Made by a program: the position numbers and the translations under genes. Under the pieces are notes generated by a model, which made no database searches, had not been told where the DNA came from, and worked only from the letters and a program-made list of their open reading frames with translations. From contig JAKAKU010000036.1 in assembly GCA_021824385.1 (NCBI GenBank), forward strand, positions 1 to 6,337: a stretch of DNA of 6,337 nt. Direction: 5' to 3'. This stretch comes from a bacterium (GTDB lineage: Bacteria; Patescibacteriota; Microgenomatia; UBA8517). Shown here piece after piece: positions 1 through 5,819 of the stretch (positions within the stretch are counted from its first letter, which is position 1; each line of letters begins with the position of its first letter).

Positions 1-1101
1 GAGTCGCTCCTCTAATTTTTCACGATCAAAATCAGATTCAGTGTCTTTAATTTGTGACTTAATCATAGCGACCCGTGCTTCAATTTCCTTTTTAGTGCCC
101 TTTCCACCAATAATTCGAGCAGCATCCTTACTTGCCCAAACTTTGTCAGCCTGACCAAGATCGGATACTTCAATGTTTTCAAATGTGCGTCCGGTGTCTT
201 CTGAAATAACGGTGCCACCAGTGAGGGTTGCAATATCAGCAAGAAGTTCTTTACGTCTATCTCCAAATCCAGGAGCTTTAATGGCGAGAACATTAAACGT
301 CCCCTTAAGCTTATTTACAACAAGTGTTGCAAGTGCTTCACCATCAATATCGTCGGCAATAATAACCAAGGTTTTACTTACTTTAATAAATTTCTCAAGG
401 AATGGAAGAAGCTCTTGAATAGAACTAATCTTTTTGTCTGTTAAAAGAATGTATGGATTTTCACTCTCTGCTTCCATCTTGTCGGGGTTCGTTACAAAAT
501 ATGGTGAAGAGTATCCTCTATCAAATTCCATTCCATCTTTGTATTCAATTTCAATTTCCAATCCCTTTCCTTCTTCAACGGTTACTACACCATCTCGTCC
601 AACTTTTTCCAACGCTTCTGCAATTTTTCTTCCAATGGTTTCATCGCCGGCTGACACCATGGCAACCTGTTCAATCTCTGCATTCGTTTTAATTGGTTTT
701 GCGTTCTTTTTAAGCTCAGCAATAACTGCCGCGACTGCTCGTTCAATTCCCTTTTTGATAATCATAGGATTTGCACCAGCTGTTACGTTTCGCATTCCGT
801 TTTTACTCATTACTGAAGCGAGAAGTGTAGACGTTGTAGTTCCATCTCCGGCTGCATCGTTTGTTTTTGAACTAACTTCTTTCACCATTTGTGCACCCAT
901 ATTTTCAAACGGGTCTGCAAGCTCAATTTCTTTCGCTACGGTGACTCCATCATGAACGACCATAGGAGAGCCCCACTTTTTATCAATACCAACATTACGG
1001 CCTTTGGGACCGAGTGTTGTGACCACTGCACGACTCACGGCTTCGATACCGTTTAATAAACTCTTTCGTGCTTCGTCTCCGTACTGTATTTGTTTTGCCA
1101 T
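1..1101 (-). CDS. groEL: 60 kDa chaperonin GroEL (C-terminal third missing at window edge)
   Basis: This is the ATP-driven folding chamber of the cytosol, which works with the GroES lid encoded just upstream. Translation from the ATG at 1101 gives 367 codons open to the left edge; the family is about 540-550 residues, so roughly the last third lies outside. Visible landmarks are the N-terminal equatorial signature TLGPKGRNV (29-37), [11 protein letters not shown] (51-61), the ATP-binding motif [10 protein letters not shown] (81-90, with D86 matching E. coli D87), and an apical substrate-binding face with GYSSPYF (196-202), ELLPFLE (230-236) and [12 protein letters not shown] (254-265). [10 protein letters not shown] (275-284) follows. 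The later catalytic Asp (E. coli D398) is not covered. The gene follows groES by 10 bases with no Shine-Dalgarno, so translation is probably coupled or SD-independent. No frameshift or degraded motif is seen. Identification is certain. Confidence 0.98.
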   Translation of the reverse strand, partial: MAKQIQYGDEARKSLLNGIEAVSRAVVTTLGPKGRNVGIDKKWGSPMVVHDGVTVAKEIELADPFENMGAQMVKEVSSKTNDAAGDGTTTSTLLASVMSKNGMRNVTAGANPMIIKKGIERAVAAVIAELKKNAKPIKTNAEIEQVAMVSAGDETIGRKIAEALEKVGRDGVVTVEEGKGLEIEIEYKDGMEFDRGYSSPYFVTNPDKMEAESENPYILLTDKKISSIQELLPFLEKFIKVSKTLVIIADDIDGEALATLVVNKLKGTFNVLAIKAPGFGDRRKELLADIATLTGGTVISEDTGRTFENIEVSDLGQADKVWASKDAARIIGGKGTKKEIEARVAMIKSQIKDTESDFDREKLEERL

Positions 1102-1111
1102 AATATTGAAT

Positions 1112-1414
1112 TTAGTTAATAATTGCTAAAACATCCTCGAACTTTATAAACATGTATTCCTGTCCTTCATACTTTACTTCGTTTCCACCCCATTTTTTGT
1201 ATATTACCGAGTCTCCTACTTTTACTGGAGATGTCTTTTTTGCGCCATGATCAGTTATTTCATCTGAGCCAATAGCAACAACAGTACCACGCTGTGGTTT
1301 GTCGCCGGCGTTATCGGGCAAATAAATTCCTGAAGCAGTTTTCGTTTCTTTTGCAGCGGGTTCAATAATAATGTATCCGGCTGCTGGGGTGAGTGACAAT
1401 TTCTTTGATGCCAT
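1112..1414 (-). CDS. groES: 10 kDa co-chaperonin GroES
   Basis: GroES forms the heptameric lid of the GroEL chamber. The 100-residue product matches the family length (about 95-100). Visible parts are the N-terminal strand, the mobile-loop region [21 protein letters not shown] split around residues 23-43 (the usual GroEL-binding tripeptide IVL is IYL here), GTVVAIGS (43-50), [17 protein letters not shown] (64-80) and the C-terminal [10 protein letters not shown] start it at the ATG at 1414. An in-frame TTG at 1429 would add five residues, but it falls at the expected transcription start of the proximal promoter (-10 at 1435-1440), which makes it unlikely. The inferred leader from that promoter is only about 14 bases and carries no Shine-Dalgarno. 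It is the first gene of a groES-groEL operon under CIRCE control. Confidence 0.97.
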   Translation of the reverse strand: MASKKLSLTPAAGYIIIEPAAKETKTASGIYLPDNAGDKPQRGTVVAIGSDEITDHGAKKTSPVKVGDSVIYKKWGGNEVKYEGQEYMFIKFEDVLAIIN

Positions 1415-1434
1415 ATGTTTATGAGACAAGAATA

Positions 1435-1463
1435 TTTATAGCTGACGAATTAGCATTCGTCAA
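1435..1463 (-). promoter_or_regulatory. groES proximal sigma70-type promoter, overlapping CIRCE
   Basis: On the minus strand a TTGACG -35 box (1458-1463) and a TATAAA -10 box (1435-1440) are separated by exactly 17 bases. Each hexamer matches the sigma70 consensus at 5 of 6 positions. The -35 box lies inside the CIRCE-like repeat, so a repressor bound there would directly block polymerase. The expected start near 1428 gives a leader of about 14 bases before the groES ATG. Confidence 0.75.
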
Positions 1464-1476
1464 GTAGCATTGCTAA
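1450..1476. promoter_or_regulatory. CIRCE-like operator (HrcA binding site) of groESL
   Basis: Read on the minus strand, TTAGCAATG is followed by 9 bases and then GAATGCTAA. The classical CIRCE element is TTAGCACTC-N9-GAGTGCTAA. The right arm matches at 8 of 9 positions, the left arm at 6 of 9 (TTAGCA kept), and the 9-base spacer is exact. It lies 36 bases upstream of the groES start, in the usual place for this element. CIRCE is the known target of the HrcA heat-shock repressor; that an HrcA acts here is inferred, since no hrcA gene is in the window. Confidence 0.85.
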
Positions 1477-1488
1477 CTTGTGATTGCT

Positions 1489-1518
1489 ATTTTAAAAAGA
1501 GATGCAAAGTTTTGTCAA
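1489..1518 (-). promoter_or_regulatory. groES distal sigma70-type promoter, upstream of CIRCE
   Basis: On the minus strand a perfect TTGACA -35 box (1513-1518) and a TAAAAT -10 box (1489-1494, 5 of 6) are spaced 18 bases apart. The expected start is near 1482, so the CIRCE repeat would begin a few bases into the transcript, the arrangement commonly seen for HrcA-controlled operons. Together with the proximal promoter it would make a tandem pair under one operator. Confidence 0.7.
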
Positions 1519-1531
1519 GAGTTTTTTGTAT

Positions 1532-1556
1532 AAAAAAAAGGAGCACTATGTGCTCC
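1532..1556 (-). terminator. Intrinsic terminator of the 125-aa gene
   Basis: A perfect 7-bp stem (GGAGCAC / GTGCTCC, 1540-1556) with a 3-base loop is followed, on the minus strand, by a run of eight T (1532-1539). It begins 12 bases after the stop of the small gene at 1569. It would end that transcript before the groESL promoters. The plus strand has no T run after the stem, so it works in one direction only. Confidence 0.85.
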
Positions 1557-1568
1557 AAAATGCGTATT

Positions 1569-1946
1569 TCAGAAAACTAACGCTTGTTGTTTCTCTTTGA
1601 CCGACCAACGGATGTGTACGTCTTCAAACTGAATGACACCCTCTCTCGTACTGATATTTGACTGCTCTAAGATTCGCGTTATGAGCAAAATCAGCTTCTC
1701 GCAGTTGAATTTTGGCAAACCGCACTGGGTGTCCTGCCAAACAAAACCGCGACTTACACCATAATCAAATGTGTCATCCCACGTTTCATCTGCCATTTGC
1801 AGGCAAACTCGTACGTACGTGGCCGAGTCCTTGAACTCGTTGAATGACAAATCGGTAAGGGACAGCTCTTTTTTGATGGCTTCCCAATCAAAACGAACTG
1901 TTGCTAAAGAAGGAAACTTCAATGTAGATACTCGTCGGACCGGCAT
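1569..1946 (-). CDS. Hypothetical protein, 125 residues, family not recognised
   Basis: I do not recognise this protein. It is supported as a real gene by an ATG at 1946 with an AGGAG ribosome site 7 bases upstream, a TATAAT -10 box further up, a TGA stop and an intrinsic terminator 12 bases after it. The product looks soluble: no signal peptide and no membrane segment. It is slightly acidic, with four Trp (21, 56, 70, 114) and three Cys (48, 75, 82). The stretch around 52-62 (ADETWDDTFDY) is strongly acidic, and residues 84-95 look like an amphipathic helix. No catalytic motif is obvious. It is monocistronic, with groES downstream but separated by the terminator, and divergent from the glycosyltransferase gene. 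It is the only gene here with a canonical Shine-Dalgarno. Function is unknown. Confidence 0.85.
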   Translation of the reverse strand: MPVRRVSTLKFPSLATVRFDWEAIKKELSLTDLSFNEFKDSATYVRVCLQMADETWDDTFDYGVSRGFVWQDTQCGLPKFNCEKLILLITRILEQSNISTREGVIQFEDVHIRWSVKEKQQALVF

Positions 1947-1953
1947 CGGTAAG

Positions 1954-1961
1954 CTCCTTTT
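1954..1961 (-). promoter_or_regulatory. Strong Shine-Dalgarno of the 125-aa gene
   Basis: On the minus strand AAAAGGAG ends 7 bases before the ATG at 1946. This is the clearest ribosome binding site in the window and fixes the start of the small gene. Confidence 0.85.
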
Positions 1962-1986
1962 ATTTAAATTTTCTTAGTACAAAGAA

Positions 1987-2016
1987 ATTATATGAAGACT
2001 TAAGGAAGAATGCAAA
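1987..2016 (-). promoter_or_regulatory. Promoter of the 125-aa gene
   Basis: A perfect TATAAT lies on the minus strand at 1987-1992. The -35 is weaker: TTGCAT at 2010-2015 with a 17-base spacer, or TTTGCA at 2011-2016 with 18. The expected start near 1980 gives a leader of about 34 bases that contains the AGGAG site. The -35 region sits in the left arm of the inverted repeat at 2010-2036. Confidence 0.6.
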
Positions 2017-2036
2017 TTAAATGCAGCCATTTGCAT
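2010..2036. repeat. Perfect 8-bp inverted repeat between divergent genes, candidate operator
   Basis: ATGCAAAT (2010-2017) and ATTTGCAT (2029-2036) form a perfect inverted repeat with an 11-base spacer. Each arm contains a TTGCAT hexamer that is the candidate -35 box of one of the two divergent promoters. TGCA cores at 2011, 2022 and 2032 are spaced 11 and 10 bases apart, about one helical turn. The repeat is seen directly; its role as a shared operator is inferred. Confidence 0.5.
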
Positions 2037-2059
2037 GCACACTCAAACCCAACTATACT
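2031..2059 (+). promoter_or_regulatory. Candidate promoter of the glycosyltransferase gene
   Basis: TTGCAT (2031-2036) and TATACT (2054-2059, 5 of 6 to the -10 consensus) are spaced 17 bases apart. The expected start near 2066 is about 8 bases before the ATG at 2074, so the mRNA would be nearly leaderless. If this is right, the earlier ATG at 2035 lies inside the promoter and is not used. Confidence 0.5.
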
Positions 2060-2073
2060 TTAAGGTTCACGAA

Positions 2074-3336
2074 ATGAATGACACTAACATTATTTTAACC
2101 CTTACGATTGGGCTTTCTATCATTACGGCGAGCAAGTATTTGCTGTATATCTTAACAAGTCCTTTTTATCGATTAAACAAATCCAAATACCTTAAAAAAT
2201 CAAAGGAGCTCACTACTAAGCAAATTGAAGACCGAATTAAAATTTCCGTTGTTATCCCCGCTTGGAACGAAGAAGTGGGCGTTGTTGACACCGTAAAATC
2301 GGTGCTCGCCAGTAACTACAACAACTTAGAGGTGATTGTTGTTGATGACGGATCAACAGACAGTACCTTCAAAAAAGTTGACCAGTTTTATAAAAATGAA
2401 CGGCAGTTGTATCTGACCCCAGGAAAAGAGTTGAAGTACTTCACGAAACAAAATGGTGGTAAAGGCAGCGCGTTAAATTTTGGCATACATCAGTCGAGTG
2501 GAAATATTGTGGTCACTATGGACGCCGATACTGTTTTTGAAAAAGATGCGTTAAGCGTAGTAGCTCGATTTTTTGTAGATAAGCGGGTTGACGCCGCAGT
2601 TGGAAATGTGAAAGTCGCAAACGCGAAATCAATTATCGGTATTATTCAACAAATTGAATACACCGTCGGGTTTTATTTTAAACGGGTTCACTCCGTATTT
2701 AATAGTGAATACATCATTGGCGGAGCTTTTGGAGCATTCAGGAGAGATATCTTTGACAAACATGGATTTTTTGATGAGCACAACAAAACGGAAGACATTG
2801 AACTGTCTACCAGACTGCAGGCAGAAGGTGCCACCATTGTATTTATGGAAGACGCCATTGCATATACCGAAGGCCCGTCCAATGTAAAAGACTTGGCAAA
2901 GCAGCGTTTGAGATGGAAAAAAGGAAGACTTGATACTTTTATTAAGCATAGAGGGTTGTTTTTTAGCAGACAAAAAATACACAGCAAATTCCTAACGCAT
3001 TATTTACTGCCGATCACCCTATTCTATGAGATAGAACTCCTTATAGAGCCACTCCTAACACTTTTTGGGGTCTATTATATTTACACCACTCATGATTTTA
3101 GAGCACTCATATTGTGGATTTTGTTTACCGGAGGTATTAATGCATTCGCCTTTTTGTTTGGATCGAGAAAAAACAGTAAAGTGGCCTTTGCCTTTTTGCC
3201 ATTATATTTTCTACTGTCATATGTATTAACGGCAATCGAAGTGTATGCCATGTATATGTCTCTGAAGCTCCTCTTTTCAAAGAAAGACGTTACCTGGCAA
3301 AAGTGGAATAGAAAAGGTGTTGGAGTAATCTCATAA
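2074..3336 (+). CDS. Membrane glycosyltransferase family 2, polysaccharide-synthase type (PgaC/NodC/BcsA-like)
   Basis: This is a processive-type GT2 enzyme expected to polymerise sugars from a UDP-sugar at the inner face of the membrane and pass the chain outward. From the ATG at 2074 it has 420 residues. An N-terminal membrane helix (about 6-28) comes first, then a cytosolic GT-A domain with ISVVIPAWNEE (57-67), DDGSTD (91-96), NGGKGSALN (127-135), the metal-binding DAD (150-152), the catalytic-base motif TED (239-241) and QRLRW (277-281, the QxxRW motif of processive synthases). Three C-terminal membrane segments follow (about 308-337, 344-363, 371-400). This layout is closest to poly-N-acetylglucosamine or chitin-oligosaccharide synthases, but the sugar cannot be told from sequence. 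An upstream in-frame ATG at 2035 would add 13 residues; I prefer 2074 because it follows the -10 box, and AAGG lies 8 bases before it. No accessory export or deacetylase gene is adjacent. Confidence 0.93.
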   Translation: MNDTNIILTLTIGLSIITASKYLLYILTSPFYRLNKSKYLKKSKELTTKQIEDRIKISVVIPAWNEEVGVVDTVKSVLASNYNNLEVIVVDDGSTDSTFKKVDQFYKNERQLYLTPGKELKYFTKQNGGKGSALNFGIHQSSGNIVVTMDADTVFEKDALSVVARFFVDKRVDAAVGNVKVANAKSIIGIIQQIEYTVGFYFKRVHSVFNSEYIIGGAFGAFRRDIFDKHGFFDEHNKTEDIELSTRLQAEGATIVFMEDAIAYTEGPSNVKDLAKQRLRWKKGRLDTFIKHRGLFFSRQKIHSKFLTHYLLPITLFYEIELLIEPLLTLFGVYYIYTTHDFRALILWILFTGGINAFAFLFGSRKNSKVAFAFLPLYFLLSYVLTAIEVYAMYMSLKLLFSKKDVTWQKWNRKGVGVIS

Positions 3337-3343
3337 CGCTCGC

Positions 3344-4144
3344 TCATGCCTCAACGATGCCTTTTTTCTTCAATTCTTTCATAACCACCTCTCCCCAATC
3401 AAACGGGTGGAAGTATGCATAGTGGATGGTTACTTTCTCTCGCGTTATCTTGCCATGCATATACATTCTCTGAAGGACATAAAAAACGGTATTTAGAAAA
3501 ACAAGAATACGTGAAGTACTCGATGAAGATTTTCTCAAAGTATTGGGAGATAGTGAGATAGCATCTGGCCAGTATCCATTGATCCAATCGTTTTTATTAA
3601 TCCACTGTGAGTAAGTGTCCATTTTATTGTAGAGAGGCACTACCTGCGCGATTTCATGAGCCGTATATGCATTTTGTGGCATGTCTGGCATTGTTAATGC
3701 ATTTTGATCAATCCACAAATTTAAACAAATTTTGTTTCGCTCGTTTTTGTTTTGTGCTCTTCTCAATGAAAAGTGATTGAGGGAAAGTAATACGAGTGAA
3801 AAAAATCGTGATATCCACAGTGTGTTTTTTTGGGTGATTATAAATAAATCAATATCACTTTGAGGCTTGGCGTTGTTCATAGCCAAGGACCCCGATATTC
3901 CCACAAATAAAATAAAGGGGATTTTTGAAAGATACCCGGCTGCTCTCTTTGCGACAGCCCTTTTGAAGTCTAAATCTTCTTTTTCAATAGAAGAAGTTCC
4001 CACACGAAACACGGCTTTTTGTATCAGCAATTTATTTCTCACAAACAATTTGTGTCCAGCCCTCCACTTCTTTAGTTCGGGAGAAGAAAGACTGTACCTA
4101 AATATTGAGTGATATGCCCGTGCAATATATTCCTGTTCTGTCAC
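3344..4144 (-). CDS. Nucleotidyltransferase-fold protein (pol beta superfamily), substrate unknown
   Basis: The 266-residue protein carries the pol-beta-type nucleotidyltransferase signature: GSLA (85-88) then, after the usual gap, SDIDLFIIT (96-104), where D97 and D99 would bind the metal. LNLWID (141-146) offers a third acidic residue, D146, in a following strand, so the active site looks intact. The N-terminal segment (about 9-27, AYHSIFRYSLSSPELKKW) resembles a small helical region before the catalytic core. Residues 155-200 (AHEIAQVVPLYN, then NDWINGYWPD) and a C-terminal helical part complete it. The hydrophobic stretch at 110-124 is probably a buried helix, not a membrane anchor. The start is GTG at 4144, 12 bases after the stop of the solute-binding protein gene and with no Shine-Dalgarno, so it is the second gene of an operon and likely translationally coupled. 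Possible activities include transfer of NMP to a sugar, drug, RNA or protein; none can be chosen. Confidence 0.85.
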   Translation of the reverse strand: MTEQEYIARAYHSIFRYSLSSPELKKWRAGHKLFVRNKLLIQKAVFRVGTSSIEKEDLDFKRAVAKRAAGYLSKIPFILFVGISGSLAMNNAKPQSDIDLFIITQKNTLWISRFFSLVLLSLNHFSLRRAQNKNERNKICLNLWIDQNALTMPDMPQNAYTAHEIAQVVPLYNKMDTYSQWINKNDWINGYWPDAISLSPNTLRKSSSSTSRILVFLNTVFYVLQRMYMHGKITREKVTIHYAYFHPFDWGEVVMKELKKKGIVEA

Positions 4145-4156
4145 AAGAGTATCGTA

Positions 4157-5779
4157 CTACTTTACGGGAGCTGGAGCTTGAGCAAGACCGTAATCGACTA
4201 GGACCTGAAGAACACCATTGGCTGCAGTCGTTAATGCATTCTTGCTGTTCCCACCACTCGTATTGTTTACCATGTTTATTGCATCTTCAAAATATTTGGC
4301 CATTCGACTGTTAATACCCGTTTCTCCGTCAAATGTTCGTCCGTCCAAATACCAACTTTTTGCGTTTCCAGCGAGAGAAATAAATCCTCCTACTTTGGGG
4401 TCAGCCGTAATCGAGTCTCTCATATCAACGCGTGGAAATGGCTCACCAAAGGTTCGGAGCTTGACCGCGTTATCGTATAGTTTTTGGTACGATTCTTTTG
4501 TCGAAAGAAACTTCAGGAATTCCCACGCAGCGGGTTGTACCGCACTTTTACTTGAAACTGCGTTGGCCCAGTACGTTGCGTAGGTAATATCTGGCTCGTC
4601 AGGGGTATTCTTTGGTAATTGTGGAACGGGTAGAACTCTAAACTTCAAGGTGGGGCTCTGGGCTATTATGTCGTGGGCTCTCCAACTGGGAGCAATCATC
4701 ATGGCAAGCTTTCCATTTGCAAACATAGTGGTCGAGTTTGGCAGAGTATCGTCCCACACCTTGTCTGTCTTGTAAAAAGCGGTGTAAAAATCGAGCGCGC
4801 CTTCAGCCAGTGAACCCGTTGGTGTTTCGAGCTTGGCTCCATTTTGAAGGATCAGTAGTGCAAGGGTTTCTTGCCAATGGTCGACGTTTGAAGTGGTACC
4901 CATGGCAACTCCCGCCTGTTGAATAATTCCCTGTTGGTTTTTAATGGTGAGAGAAATGGCAGTATTTCGCAAATCATTCCACGTGGTCGGAACCGTCTTT
5001 CCGTAGGTTCCAAAAATATCATCGTTTACAAAGAGTCCCAATCCATCATATTCAGTCGGAATTCCTACAATACTCGTTCCCAACGTTAAGTCTCGAGACA
5101 TGACCGGATAAAATGTTTGCTGAAACTCTTGAGGAGAAAACACTGAAGTTGGCATTGGTGAAAGACTCGTTCTAAACATGGGCACCCAGCTATTGTGAAT
5201 AGTCATAATGTCTGGCCCTTGTCCTCCAGCAATAGCATTCGATAACCGTTCTCGATATTGATCTTTGGCAACCTGCACATACTTAACCGTTACTCCTTTA
5301 TGAGAAGCCTGATACTCATCAATGAGCGGTTGGATAGTTTTTGGATCCTCCCAAACTCCCCACCAGGTGATTGTGGTTGCTTTCGTTCCAAGTCCACCAG
5401 TAATTTTTGGTAAGACAAACTTTGCGAAGGAAAATATACCAAGGATAAGAAAAACAAGAATAAGAACAAAAACAATCGGCCCTTTTGGAATCTTGGATCC
5501 GCTTTTTGGCGTTACAATACCCGGCTCATGTAGGGAAGATGGAGGAGTAAGGGTTGAAGGTTGTGTAAGCGGTGCTGCCGTACTTGGCACGGGTGACGGC
5601 TCAGGGGCTGGCAATGTCGTAGTATCCGTTGAAGGAGCGGGGGCAACTGGACTTGGGGCAGGGGTACTCGAAGGGATCGGCTGAGGAGCCGGTGGAATAT
5701 CCATAGCAGAACTACTAAAGCCAGCAGTTGAAGGCGTATCGGTTGTTGCTTGGTTTTCTTTTGGGTCAGTCGGGTTCAT
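4157..5779 (-). CDS. Membrane-anchored extracellular solute-binding protein, family 1 type
   Basis: The 540-residue protein has three parts. Residues 1-98 are a low-complexity tail rich in Pro, Ser, Thr and Ala, probably disordered and cytoplasmic because lysines (KSGSKIPKG) precede the membrane helix. Residues about 101-123 are one membrane helix. The rest is a family 1 (SBP_bac_1, carbohydrate-type) binding domain: TTITWWGVWED (135-145), a first-lobe helix, GGQGPDIMTIHNSWVP (185-200), GIPTEYDGLGLFVNDDIF, the MFANGKLAMMIAPSW segment near 351-365, then YATYWANAVSSKS and AAWEFLKFLS near 399-424. In ABC importers such proteins deliver sugars or oligosaccharides to the permease. Gram-positive versions are normally lipoproteins; here there is no signal-peptidase II lipobox, and the helix does the anchoring. 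No permease or ATPase gene is nearby. It leads an operon with the nucleotidyltransferase gene. The ATG at 5779 lacks a Shine-Dalgarno. Confidence 0.92.
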   Translation of the reverse strand: MNPTDPKENQATTDTPSTAGFSSSAMDIPPAPQPIPSSTPAPSPVAPAPSTDTTTLPAPEPSPVPSTAAPLTQPSTLTPPSSLHEPGIVTPKSGSKIPKGPIVFVLILVFLILGIFSFAKFVLPKITGGLGTKATTITWWGVWEDPKTIQPLIDEYQASHKGVTVKYVQVAKDQYRERLSNAIAGGQGPDIMTIHNSWVPMFRTSLSPMPTSVFSPQEFQQTFYPVMSRDLTLGTSIVGIPTEYDGLGLFVNDDIFGTYGKTVPTTWNDLRNTAISLTIKNQQGIIQQAGVAMGTTSNVDHWQETLALLILQNGAKLETPTGSLAEGALDFYTAFYKTDKVWDDTLPNSTTMFANGKLAMMIAPSWRAHDIIAQSPTLKFRVLPVPQLPKNTPDEPDITYATYWANAVSSKSAVQPAAWEFLKFLSTKESYQKLYDNAVKLRTFGEPFPRVDMRDSITADPKVGGFISLAGNAKSWYLDGRTFDGETGINSRMAKYFEDAINMVNNTSGGNSKNALTTAANGVLQVLVDYGLAQAPAPVK

Positions 5780-5805
5780 AGGTTATTGTTTTGGCAAATT
5801 TTGCT

Positions 5806-5811
5806 ATTATA
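5806..5811 (-). promoter_or_regulatory. -10 box of the binding-protein operon
   Basis: A perfect TATAAT lies on the minus strand 26 bases upstream of the ATG at 5779. The expected start near 5799 leaves a leader of about 20 bases. No convincing -35 hexamer is found at 16-18 bases spacing, and there is no TGn extension. On the plus strand the same bases give TATTAT (5805-5810), a possible overlapping -10 for the divergent gene. A near-palindrome GCAAA-T-TTTGC lies at 5794-5804. Confidence 0.45.
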
Positions 5812-5819
5812 TGCCCAGT

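Noticed and set aside
434..955. 173-codon plus-strand open frame opposite groEL
   Set aside because: It lies wholly antisense to highly conserved groEL codons, has a Ser/Pro/Phe-rich composition typical of a complement frame and no ribosome site.
1415..1429. Five-residue N-terminal extension of GroES from TTG at 1429
   Set aside because: The TTG sits at the predicted transcription start of the proximal promoter, and GroES proteins normally begin close to the MASKK-type position at 1414.
2035..2073. Earlier ATG for the glycosyltransferase (13 extra residues)
   Set aside because: It overlaps the candidate -35 box and lies upstream of the -10 box, has no ribosome site, and the extra residues are not hydrophobic or motif-bearing. 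It remains possible if the promoter lies elsewhere.
3346..3367. ATGCC-N6-ATGCC followed by six T after the glycosyltransferase stop, as a plus-strand terminator
   Set aside because: The two ATGCC copies are direct, not inverted, so no stem can form before the T run.
5322..5684. 120-codon plus-strand frame rich in Gly and Val
   Set aside because: It is the complement of the Pro/Ser/Thr-rich tail and membrane helix of the binding protein; its composition is explained by that.
5525..5750. Pro/Ala/Ser/Thr-rich stretch as a DNA tandem repeat
   Set aside because: The protein is low in complexity, but codons and spacing vary; there is no regular repeat unit at the DNA level.
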